From NCBI GenBank assembly GCA_947461805.1, contig CANHMJ010000031.1, positions 1 to 13,899 of the forward strand: a stretch of 13,899 bases of DNA, written 5' to 3'. Origin of the DNA: Burkholderiaceae bacterium. Its GTDB lineage: Bacteria; Pseudomonadota; Gammaproteobacteria; Burkholderiales; Burkholderiaceae. Made by a program: the position numbers and the translations under genes. The notes under the pieces were generated by a model that had not been told where the DNA came from, searched no databases, and was given only the letters and a program-made list of their open reading frames with translations. This document shows positions 5,853-12,867 of the stretch, one piece after another (position 1 is the first letter of the stretch; every line of letters starts with the position of its first letter).

Positions 5853-6401
5853 TTAGCTAGTAGCCGCTTTCCAAACTTCAGGAACCACGGTGACTTGACC
5901 TTGATCGGCAGAGACCAGCATCTCGCCATCTTGAATATTGATGTGAATAATCATGCTTCGTTCCACCAGTGCAATTAAGGCCTTCGACTGTTCTTCGGGT
6001 ATTGCCACAATACTCAGGTTACGCGCGCGCTCCAACTTATTTTTGATGCCATCCCACCATAATTTACTGGTGTTGCCAGCATAGCAATAGACCGCTACTT
6101 GATCGGATCGACCACAGGCTTTCAGAATGCGTCGCTCGTCGGGTTGGCCAATATCGATCCACAGATTGATGGCGCCGGTAAGGTCTTTCACCCAAATATC
6201 AGGCTCGTCGGTATCGCTCAATCCTTTGGTAAAAACCAAATGCTCTTGTGCGTTAAGGGCAAAGGCAATGAGGCGAATCATCATGCGCTCATCGGTCTCA
6301 GACGGATGCTTTGCAATCGTTAAGGGGTGACTGGCATAGTAGTAGCGGTCACCATCGGAGATGTGGAGTTCTGCTTTGTGAATGGTTGCGCGCAATGCCA
6401 T
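5853..6401 (-). CDS. yaeQ: YaeQ family protein
   Basis: 182 residues, the normal YaeQ length. The family opening MALRATIHKAELHISDGDR, the block HPSETDERMMIRLIAFAL (32-49) and the segment FTKGLSDTDEPDIW are all clear. LWIDIGQPDERRILKACG follows the family pattern too. Structures of YaeQ proteins show a fold related to PD-(D/E)XK nucleases with a rearranged active site, and no reaction has been firmly assigned. The acidic and basic residues in DEPDIWVKD and WIDIGQPDE are the visible candidates for that site. AGGG lies eight bases before the ATG at 6401, a reasonable ribosome binding site. The GNAT gene ends 76 bases upstream on the same strand, and the PIN gene follows 37 bases downstream. Confidence 0.93.
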   Translation of the reverse strand: MALRATIHKAELHISDGDRYYYASHPLTIAKHPSETDERMMIRLIAFALNAQEHLVFTKGLSDTDEPDIWVKDLTGAINLWIDIGQPDERRILKACGRSDQVAVYCYAGNTSKLWWDGIKNKLERARNLSIVAIPEEQSKALIALVERSMIIHINIQDGEMLVSADQGQVTVVPEVWKAATS

Positions 6402-6477
6402 GAAAAGATCCCTAGATTAATCCGCTATTTGCCCTGATTGGCTGCAGAAAACAGACCATCATAATCCCCTTGGGGTA

Positions 6478-6927
6478 TTACGGTGCTGGAGCGCTCAGAA
6501 CCAGCCGCATGCATTGATGGGGAATGCCCACTTCATCAAAGATTGCGCCATCGGGTTTAAATTGCAGTTTGGCGTAGAAAGGGGCCGCACTTTGCTGCGC
6601 ATGGAGCTCAAATACGTTTGCGCCTTGCATCATTCCAGCCCGGATCGCTTCGCCGAGCAAGGCTGTTCCAATGCCTTGGCCGCGAAATTCTTTCAAGACT
6701 GCCATGCGCCCAATCTTGGCTTTGCTGGGGTCCTCCTCGTCTAGATAGATTCGTGCGGTGCCAACGCACTGACCATCCAAGAAGGCCAGCGCATGCTCGG
6801 CAATCGGGTCGTAGTTATCGATTTCCAATTCGGCAGGAATGCTTTGTTCTTCTACAAAAACCGCATGCCGAATGGCATATGCCGCATCGCGCGCTGCTAA
6901 CCAAAACCGCGTTTCAATTGCAATCAT
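6478..6927 (-). CDS. GNAT family N-acetyltransferase (ElaA/YjcF-like)
   Basis: 149 residues. It would transfer an acetyl group from acetyl-CoA to an amine; the acceptor is unknown. The pyrophosphate-binding loop of acetyl-CoA is seen as FRGQGIGTALLGEAI (80-94), preceded by the beta-strand KIGRMAVLKEFR. The N-terminal VFVEEQSIPAELEIDNYD (24-41) and the C-terminal HAQQSAAPFYAKLQF with EVGIPHQCMRLVL are typical of the ElaA/YjcF subgroup. No extra domain is attached. The ATG at 6927 lies 12 bases after the aldo/keto reductase stop, so both are probably on one transcript. There is no evident Shine-Dalgarno in that gap (AAGCCTACACAAAC). Confidence 0.92.
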   Translation of the reverse strand: MIAIETRFWLAARDAAYAIRHAVFVEEQSIPAELEIDNYDPIAEHALAFLDGQCVGTARIYLDEEDPSKAKIGRMAVLKEFRGQGIGTALLGEAIRAGMMQGANVFELHAQQSAAPFYAKLQFKPDGAIFDEVGIPHQCMRLVLSAPAP

Positions 6928-6939
6928 GTTTGTGTAGGC

Positions 6940-7785
6940 TTAAATGATGGCTAATCGGCTGGCCCGCGTCGGCGATGTAAAGAGGGCGTCCAATTGAGTC
7001 AAGGTAGTCGTACTCAATTGGATTTCACTTGCCCGCCAGTTATCTTCAATGCGAGCGAGATGGGTTGATTTCGGAATGGCCACGGCATGAGGGTGGCGCA
7101 AAATCCACGCTAGTGCCAACTGGGCAGCAGTAAGGCCATGCTCGGCGGCGAGCAGCGCTAAGCCGGCGTGCTGTGCGAGGTTGCCGGTGCCCAGTGGTGA
7201 GTACGCCATGAGGGCGATATTCAGGGTATTCATGGCAGGCAACAAATCAAATTCAATGCCGCGCTGATTGAGAGCGTAATACACCTGATTGCTTTGGCAG
7301 TGAAAGGAAGAGCCTACATTCTCTTCTGCTGCGCGCCAGCGCTGCAGGGCCTCAAGATCAAAGTTGCTAACACCAAAATGGCGAATCAGCCCGCGCTCTT
7401 GCAGCGTTAAAAATCCTTCGATTGTGCTCTCGTACGAATGGCTGCCTTGCCAGTGCAGTAGATAGTGATCCAGATAGTCGCATTGCATGCGCAGTAAAGT
7501 CGCCTCGCATGCCTTAATCGTGCCATTCTTATTGGCGTGGTGTGGCAGTACTTTGGATACCAAGGTGAGTTCCTCACGGCGATTCGAGGCAAAGGAACCT
7601 AGCGCCTTGCCGACCAGCGATTCAGCTACTCCATCGGCATACATTTCGGCGGTATCGATAAGGCGATATCCGACCGCAAGGGCATGCGCAATGGCTGCGC
7701 ACTCCGCCTTTGCTTGACTGGGGTCTTCGCCCATTTGCCACGTGCCTAGGCCAATGCGAGACTGAAATAGGGGTGTTGATTGCAT
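6940..7785 (-). CDS. Aldo/keto reductase
   Basis: 281 residues from the ATG at 7785. A TTG at 7803 would add six residues but lies upstream of a -10-like sequence and is less likely. This is an NADPH-dependent carbonyl reductase with a (beta/alpha)8 barrel. The catalytic tetrad is complete: Asp44 and Tyr49 (LIDTAEMYADG), Lys78 (LVSKVLP) and His111 (LLHWQG). Other family signs are GLGTWQMG (12-19), IRHFGVSNFD, then MAYSPLGTGNL and AIPKSTHLARIEDN for the adenosine-phosphate site. The substrate cannot be read from sequence. TATATT (plus 7793-7798) sits seven bases before the ATG with no Shine-Dalgarno, so the mRNA may be leaderless. It is the first gene of the possible unit with GNAT, yaeQ and PIN, and is divergent from the FAD dehydrogenase. 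Confidence 0.94.
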   Translation of the reverse strand: MQSTPLFQSRIGLGTWQMGEDPSQAKAECAAIAHALAVGYRLIDTAEMYADGVAESLVGKALGSFASNRREELTLVSKVLPHHANKNGTIKACEATLLRMQCDYLDHYLLHWQGSHSYESTIEGFLTLQERGLIRHFGVSNFDLEALQRWRAAEENVGSSFHCQSNQVYYALNQRGIEFDLLPAMNTLNIALMAYSPLGTGNLAQHAGLALLAAEHGLTAAQLALAWILRHPHAVAIPKSTHLARIEDNWRASEIQLSTTTLTQLDALFTSPTRASRLAII

Positions 7786-7863
7786 GGCGTCTAATATAAC
7801 CAAAAAAACAGCAGGCGTAGCAGATGATTACTTAGGCCCCAAGACTGTGTATCGTATAGCCCT

Positions 7864-9474
7864 ATGATTCGAATTACTGAGCTGCGCCTTGCGATTGACC
7901 ATGCCCCAGAAGCGCTGGAGGCAGCCATCGTGCGTTTTCTTAAAATTGCCCCAAAAGACGTGATTTCCTTTGAGGTATTTAAGCGCAGCTATGACGCCCG
8001 TAAAAATGTGGCCTTGTCATTCATCTATACCGTTGATGTTTCAGTTAAAGACGAAGCATTGGTATTAACGGAATTTGCTGGCAGCGCCCACGTGCGACCA
8101 TCGCCTGATACCCGGTATCACTTTATAGCGAAAGCACCCCAAAAAATGGAGCAGCGGCCGGTAGTCATCGGCTTTGGCCCCTGCGGTATTTTTGCAGCAC
8201 TACTGTTAGCGCAAATGGGCTTTAAGCCGATTGTCTTGGAGCGCGGAAAAGCAGTGCGAGAGCGTACCCAAGATACCTGGGGCTTGTGGCGTAAGAGCAC
8301 CCTCAATCCCGAGTCCAATGTGCAATTTGGCGAGGGTGGTGCCGGTACTTTTTCCGATGGCAAATTATGGAGTCAGGTTAAGGATCCAAAGTTTTACGGA
8401 CGCAAGGTATTGCATGAGTTTGTAAAGGCTGGCGCCCCGGAGGAAATTTTGTACGTTGCCAAGCCGCACATCGGCACCTTTCGTTTAGTGGGTGTGGTTG
8501 AAAAAATGCGCCAAGAAATTATTTCCCTGGGTGGCGAAATTCGCTTCTCCCAAAAAGTATCGGGCTTTGATATTGAAGGTCAGCAGATTCGCGGTGTGCA
8601 GCTGGAGAACGGCGAGCATATTGTTGCGGATCAGGTCATATTGGCCTTGGGTCACAGTGCGCGCGATACCTTTCAGGCCTTACATGACGCCGGCGTGTAT
8701 TTAGAGTCAAAGCCATTCTCAATTGGATTTCGGATTGAGCATCCGCAGTCGATGATCGATAGGGCACGCTTGGGCCCGCATGCGGGCAATCCGCTGATTG
8801 GCGCGGCCGATTACAAATTAGTACACCATGCCAAAAATGGGCGCTCCGTCTATAGCTTTTGCATGTGTCCTGGTGGTACGGTAGTGGCGGCCACATCGGA
8901 GCCGAATCGCGTAGTTACCAATGGCATGAGTCAGTATTCGCGTAATGAACGCAATGCGAATGCCGGCATTGTGGTGGGCATTACTCCAGAAGACTATCCG
9001 GGTGGCCCGATGGCTGGAATTGAATTTCAGCGAGCCATTGAATCCAAAGCATTTGAGTTAGGCGGTAAGAGCTATGAGGCGCCCGGTCAATTGGTCGGCG
9101 ATTTTCTAGCGCAAAGACCCTCCACCGAATTTGGTAGCGTATTGCCATCGTATAAACCAGGCGTCCATTTAACGGATCTCGCCAGCAGCTTGCCAGACTA
9201 TGCAATTGAGGCCATTCGCGAAGCGATTCCTGCATTTGAAAAACAGATACCGGGCTTTTCGATGAAGGATGCGGTATTGACCGGCGTCGAGACCCGCACC
9301 TCATCCCCTTTGCGGATTACGCGCGGTGCGAATTTCCAAAGCTTAAATATCAAAGGCCTTTATCCCGCAGGGGAGGGGGCAGGCTACGCTGGTGGCATTA
9401 TGTCCGCCGGAATCGATGGCATCAAAGTCGCCGAGGCACTGGCATTGGAGTATTTGGCCCAGCACCCGCAATAG
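7864..9474 (+). CDS. FAD-dependent dehydrogenase (COG2509 type)
   Basis: 536 residues. Residues 1-90 form an N-terminal domain with a small ferredoxin-like fold pattern, as is usual for this family. The FAD-binding Rossmann motif follows: VVIGFGPCGIFAALLLAQMG, with GFGPCG at 103-108 and the ribose-binding Glu126 in VLERGK. Further family blocks are NVQFGEGGAGTFSDGKLWSQ, ADQVILALGHSARDTF and PFSIGFRIEHPQ. FCMCPGGTVVAATSEP and the C-terminal GLYPAGEGAGYAGGIMSAGIDG, which closes on FAD, complete the set. The physiological reaction of COG2509 proteins is not established; sequence alone says NAD(P)H- and FAD-linked redox chemistry in the cytoplasm. The ATG at 7864 has no Shine-Dalgarno; TATCGT (7850-7855) is a weak -10 candidate eight bases upstream. 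uup follows after 59 bases on the same strand. Confidence 0.92.
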   Translation: MIRITELRLAIDHAPEALEAAIVRFLKIAPKDVISFEVFKRSYDARKNVALSFIYTVDVSVKDEALVLTEFAGSAHVRPSPDTRYHFIAKAPQKMEQRPVVIGFGPCGIFAALLLAQMGFKPIVLERGKAVRERTQDTWGLWRKSTLNPESNVQFGEGGAGTFSDGKLWSQVKDPKFYGRKVLHEFVKAGAPEEILYVAKPHIGTFRLVGVVEKMRQEIISLGGEIRFSQKVSGFDIEGQQIRGVQLENGEHIVADQVILALGHSARDTFQALHDAGVYLESKPFSIGFRIEHPQSMIDRARLGPHAGNPLIGAADYKLVHHAKNGRSVYSFCMCPGGTVVAATSEPNRVVTNGMSQYSRNERNANAGIVVGITPEDYPGGPMAGIEFQRAIESKAFELGGKSYEAPGQLVGDFLAQRPSTEFGSVLPSYKPGVHLTDLASSLPDYAIEAIREAIPAFEKQIPGFSMKDAVLTGVETRTSSPLRITRGANFQSLNIKGLYPAGEGAGYAGGIMSAGIDGIKVAEALALEYLAQHPQ

Positions 9475-9533
9475 CGGATGCTCCTAAGATGGCGTTTATC
9501 GGCCTTGGTTTTCAGAACAGACGATAATGCGTC

Positions 9534-11465
9534 ATGGCTTTAATCGTACTGACAGATGCAAAACTGGCCTTTGGCCACGTTGACTTACTAGCAAACACCG
9601 CTTTTTCACTTGAATCCGGTGAGCGCGTTGGCTTAATTGGCCGTAACGGCACTGGTAAATCATCCCTCCTTAAAATCTTGGCTGGCCTTGAAAAGCTAGA
9701 CGATGGCCTATTGCAATACCAGCAAGGCCTGCGGATTGCTTACGTGCCCCAAGAACCGATTTTTGAGGCGACGGAAACCGTATTTGACGCGGTCTCGAAG
9801 GGCGTCTCTCAGGCAAAGTCGTTGAGGGAAGAGTATGAAGCCCTGAGCGTAGGGGAGTGGGATGACGCATCCCATCAGCGGCTCGATGAACTGCAGTCAG
9901 CCCTAGAGGCAGTCAGTGGTTGGAATTGGGAGCAGCGCGTACACGAAACCCTCGATCGCTTGCATTTGCAAGCCGAGATGAAAATCACGGCACTATCCGG
10001 GGGCACCAAAAAGCGCGTCGCTCTAGCCCAAGCCTTGGTTGCGGTTCCAGACGTGCTGTTATTGGATGAGCCAACCAATCACTTGGACTTGGACTCCATC
10101 GCGTGGCTAGAAGAATTGTTAAAAGAATATCAAGGATCCGTCGTATTAATTACCCATGACCGTGCGTTTTTGGATGCAGTCTGCACCCAAATCGTGGAAC
10201 TGGATCGCGGGATTTTGCGCGGCTATCCTGGTAATTTTTCAGCATACGAGGTATTAAAAGACCAAGAGCTCAATGCCGAATTCTTGGCCAATGCAAGAGC
10301 AGACAAACTGCTAGCGCAAGAAGAGGTGTGGATTCGCAAAGGCGTTGAGGCAAGGCGTACGCGAAGCGTTGGCCGGATTGCCCGTTTAGAAAAATTACGT
10401 GCCAGTCGCGCACAGCGCCGCGACGAAATGGGTCAGGTGAAGTTGGCTGTTTCTGCGGGGGATCGTAGCGGTAAGATCGTGGCGGACTTGCAAAACGTTT
10501 CCAAAGCATATGATCGTCCGATCGTTCAAGACTTTACTGCTACCATCTTGCGTGGCGATAAGGTTGGCCTCCTTGGCCCCAATGGCGCTGGCAAGACAAC
10601 CTTATTAAAACTGATTCTCGGCACGATTGCGCCGGACTCCGGAACAGCAGTGATGGGGACACGCATTGAAGTGGCTTATTTCGATCAAATGCGCGAAGGC
10701 CTCGATCTCAATGCGTCGCTGGAAGATTACATCAGCCCTGGAAGCGAGTGGATTGAAATCAACGGCAACCGCAAGCACGTCAAGAGTTATTTAAGTGATT
10801 TCTTATTCGCACCGGAGCGAACCAATTCACCGGTCAGCACCTTATCGGGTGGTGAGCGCAATCGATTATTGCTTGCGCGTCTGTTTGCTCGCCCAGCCAA
10901 TGTCTTGGTATTGGATGAGCCTACTAACGACTTAGACATCGACACCCTCGATCTGTTGGAGCAACTGCTTCAGGATTACAAGGGTACGGTCTTTTTAGTC
11001 AGCCACGACCGTTACTTTTTGGATAATGTAGTAACTAGCATCATTGCCAATGAGGGTGATGGATTTTGGCGTGAGTACGAAGGTGGCTATGAGGACTGGA
11101 AAATTCAGAAGGCGCGCTCCGATAAAATTCGTGCGGAAAACGGCAGCCTCAAGACAGAACCTGCTGTAAAAGCAACAATCAGGCCAGCAGAAAAAGAAAG
11201 CAAGGATGCAAAGCCAGTTGCCGCTAAAGGCGGTATTCAAAAACTTAATGGCAAAGAGCGCCAAGAGTTAGAGGCATTACCCTTACAAATTGAAGTCCTC
11301 GAAACAGAGCAGGCTGAGATTGGCTTGGCGATGAGTAATCCGGAGCTGTATAAAAATGAACCTGAATTGGCCGCAAGTATGCAAGCCCGCTTATCTGAAA
11401 TTACCAATCAGCTCGATACCATGCTGCACCGCTGGGAATTGCTTCTAAGCCGCTCCGAGTCCTAA
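9534..11465 (+). CDS. uup: ABC-F family ATPase Uup
   Basis: 643 residues; E. coli Uup has 635. It has two ATP-binding cassettes in one chain and no membrane segment, so it is a cytoplasmic translation-associated ABC-F protein, not a transporter. Cassette 1: Walker A GRNGTGKS (36-43), signature LSGGTKKR (154-161), Walker B with catalytic Glu in LLLDEPTNHLD (175-185), switch His208. A charged helical linker (about 240-300) contains RIARLEKLRASRAQRRDEMG, the tRNA-interaction arm region. Cassette 2: GPNGAGKT (348-355), LSGGE (437-441), VLDEPTNDLD (459-468), His491. The C-terminal extension (about 530-643) has a Lys/Ala/Glu-rich linker, then a coiled coil from roughly 575, the part that binds DNA in characterised Uup proteins and separates it from EttA and YbiT. 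GATAAT (9523-9528) sits five bases before the ATG with no Shine-Dalgarno. Confidence 0.95.
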   Translation: MALIVLTDAKLAFGHVDLLANTAFSLESGERVGLIGRNGTGKSSLLKILAGLEKLDDGLLQYQQGLRIAYVPQEPIFEATETVFDAVSKGVSQAKSLREEYEALSVGEWDDASHQRLDELQSALEAVSGWNWEQRVHETLDRLHLQAEMKITALSGGTKKRVALAQALVAVPDVLLLDEPTNHLDLDSIAWLEELLKEYQGSVVLITHDRAFLDAVCTQIVELDRGILRGYPGNFSAYEVLKDQELNAEFLANARADKLLAQEEVWIRKGVEARRTRSVGRIARLEKLRASRAQRRDEMGQVKLAVSAGDRSGKIVADLQNVSKAYDRPIVQDFTATILRGDKVGLLGPNGAGKTTLLKLILGTIAPDSGTAVMGTRIEVAYFDQMREGLDLNASLEDYISPGSEWIEINGNRKHVKSYLSDFLFAPERTNSPVSTLSGGERNRLLLARLFARPANVLVLDEPTNDLDIDTLDLLEQLLQDYKGTVFLVSHDRYFLDNVVTSIIANEGDGFWREYEGGYEDWKIQKARSDKIRAENGSLKTEPAVKATIRPAEKESKDAKPVAAKGGIQKLNGKERQELEALPLQIEVLETEQAEIGLAMSNPELYKNEPELAASMQARLSEITNQLDTMLHRWELLLSRSES

Positions 11466-11477
11466 GTCGAGGCTTGC

Positions 11478-11816
11478 TTATTCTTTTCTTGAGGCGGTAT
11501 TGCCCGCATTAGCGAAGTGGAGTTGACTGCGAAGCTGATCCAGCTCATCCAGCAAATTCAGGGCCAATGCTACGCCGGGTAAATTGAGCTCCAAGTCGTC
11601 CATGAGGCGCGCAGCCGTTTTTGCTCGCTTGAGCGAATCGCCGCTAAAGCGCCAGTCCTGAGGCGTTGCACCGGCTGGACTTAAAACGCCCTCCGAAACC
11701 CAGGCCATGATGAGATCCTCCGGGGTGCTGGCTGCCTCTGCTAGTTCCACCATGGTCATGTGCACTTCGTTTTCAACGATAGTGCCTTCAATCCACGTGA
11801 TGTGTGTTTGGGTCAT
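11478..11816 (-). CDS. cbpM: CbpM, modulator of the CbpA co-chaperone
   Basis: 112 residues, close to the family length of about 100. CbpM binds the J-domain of CbpA and blocks its interaction with DnaK. The MerR-like N-terminal part, TMVELAEAASTPEDLIMAWV followed by EGVLSPAG, then WRFSGDSLKRAKTAARLMDD and the leucine-rich helix LPGVALALNLLDELDQL match the family. Its start lies 5 bases after the cbpA stop. AAGGGA (plus 11825-11830), inside the last codons of cbpA, serves as ribosome binding site eight bases before the ATG, so translation is probably coupled. The gene converges on uup with a 12-base gap, in which I see no hairpin terminator. Confidence 0.92.
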   Translation of the reverse strand: MTQTHITWIEGTIVENEVHMTMVELAEAASTPEDLIMAWVSEGVLSPAGATPQDWRFSGDSLKRAKTAARLMDDLELNLPGVALALNLLDELDQLRSQLHFANAGNTASRKE

Positions 11817-11821
11817 AGCAA

Positions 11822-12757
11822 TTATCCCTTCAGGTGAGTTCTGGGCTTGAAATCAAATGCCCCTTGCAGCGTGCGATAGGCTTCTTTTTGTGCCTCGGTT
11901 TCTGCATTGGGTAAAACAATGCTGGGCACAACGTAGAGATCGCCAGGCTCTTTGCTTGGGATGCCTTTGCCTTTGAGTCGCATCTTGCGTCCAGCAGGAG
12001 TGCCGGGCGGAATCGTTAGCTCAAGCAGGGTGCCGCTTGGCATCGGTACATTGACAGTGGTACCTAGGGCCGCTTCCCACGGGCTCAGCGGTAAATCTAA
12101 AAATACATCCTTACCCTCGACTCGGTAGATCGCATCGGGATGAATGCCGATCTCTAAATACAGATCGCCTGCTGGCCCGCCACCAAAGCCGGGGCCTGCT
12201 TGGCCTGCGAGGCGTAAATTTTGGCCCGCACGAATGCCTTGCGGAATGCTGACATCCAATTTGCGCTCTTGCATGAACAATTGACCCTGATCATCATAGG
12301 CTGGCATGCTTAAACCAATGGTACGTTTGGCACCCTGGTAAGTATCAATTAAGTCAATCATGATCTTGGCATGCTGATCCTGGCCTTTGGCGGATCGGGC
12401 TTGCGATTGCCTTCCGGCTTGGGCGCGAGCACCTCGGCCAAACAGGGATTCAAAAAAATCACTTTGGTCGCCGCTAAATTCACCATCGGCAAAGCCGCCA
12501 CCATTCCAATCGGGTGGGGGACTAAAGTCTTGTCCACTTTTCCAATTGCTGCCCATTTGATCGTAGGCTGCACGCTTCTCGGGGTCTTTTAATACCGCAA
12601 ATGCCTCGCCTACTTCTTTAAAGCGCTCCTCAGCGCCCGCTTCTTTACTGACATCGGGATGGTATTTGCGCGCCAGCTTGCGATAGGCTTGTTTAATCTC
12701 ATCTTGGCTTGCGCTACGGGCAACGCCGAGCGTTTCGTAATAGTCCTTGAATTTCAT
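11822..12757 (-). CDS. cbpA: CbpA, DnaJ-type co-chaperone (curved-DNA-binding protein)
   Basis: 311 residues; E. coli CbpA has 306. The J-domain (1-70) begins MKFKDYYETLGVARSAS and has the DnaK-activating HPD at 33-35. A Gly/Phe-rich segment (about 72-110; DWNGGGFADGEF, FFESLFGRG) follows. The C-terminal substrate-binding domains include LDVSIPQGIRAGQNLRLAGQ and ELTIPPGTPAGRKMRLKGKG, then GDLYVVPSIVLP. There is no Cys-rich zinc finger, which separates CbpA from DnaJ. It recruits DnaK to clients and binds curved DNA in the nucleoid. AGGAG (plus 12771-12775) lies 13 bases before the ATG, further than usual. On the minus strand TTGAAA (12830-12825) and TAAAAT (12809-12804) are 15 bases apart, a weak promoter candidate. 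No clear sigma32 heat-shock promoter was seen. Confidence 0.95.
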   Translation of the reverse strand: MKFKDYYETLGVARSASQDEIKQAYRKLARKYHPDVSKEAGAEERFKEVGEAFAVLKDPEKRAAYDQMGSNWKSGQDFSPPPDWNGGGFADGEFSGDQSDFFESLFGRGARAQAGRQSQARSAKGQDQHAKIMIDLIDTYQGAKRTIGLSMPAYDDQGQLFMQERKLDVSIPQGIRAGQNLRLAGQAGPGFGGGPAGDLYLEIGIHPDAIYRVEGKDVFLDLPLSPWEAALGTTVNVPMPSGTLLELTIPPGTPAGRKMRLKGKGIPSKEPGDLYVVPSIVLPNAETEAQKEAYRTLQGAFDFKPRTHLKG

Positions 12758-12820
12758 GAGACGAAAGCAACTCCTGTGGTGGTATTGATGTGTGCTTCAA
12801 TCCATTTTACAGATCTTTAT

Positions 12821-12844
12821 AGCCTTTCAATGCAGAAAAAGGCT
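12821..12844 (-). repeat. Inverted repeat upstream of cbpA
   Basis: AGCCTTT and AAAGGCT are exact 7-base arms around a 10-base loop. No T run follows on either strand, so it is a poor intrinsic terminator for the upstream dehydratase gene. It lies just before cbpA and overlaps the weak -35 candidate, so it could be an operator or chance. It does not match the CIRCE element. Confidence 0.3.
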
Positions 12845-12867
12845 GGTCAAGATTCTAGTCCTTTGGC

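Noticed and set aside
5816..5929. Longer version of the PIN protein starting at 5929.
   Set aside because: It would overlap the end of yaeQ by about 77 bases and add 38 residues that do not belong to the PIN fold; the family start matches the ATG at 5815.
5393..6401. Calling yaeQ-PIN a toxin-antitoxin system.
   Set aside because: YaeQ is a widespread housekeeping-type protein, not a known antitoxin, and the neighbourhood alone does not support the claim. Kept only as a hypothesis.
6466..6475. CCCCTTGGGG between the GNAT and yaeQ genes as a terminator.
   Set aside because: A two-base loop cannot form, and no T run follows on either strand.
7786..7803. TTG start for the aldo/keto reductase.
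   Set aside because: It adds six residues without family support and lies over the -10-like TATATT; the ATG at 7785 gives the normal N-terminus.
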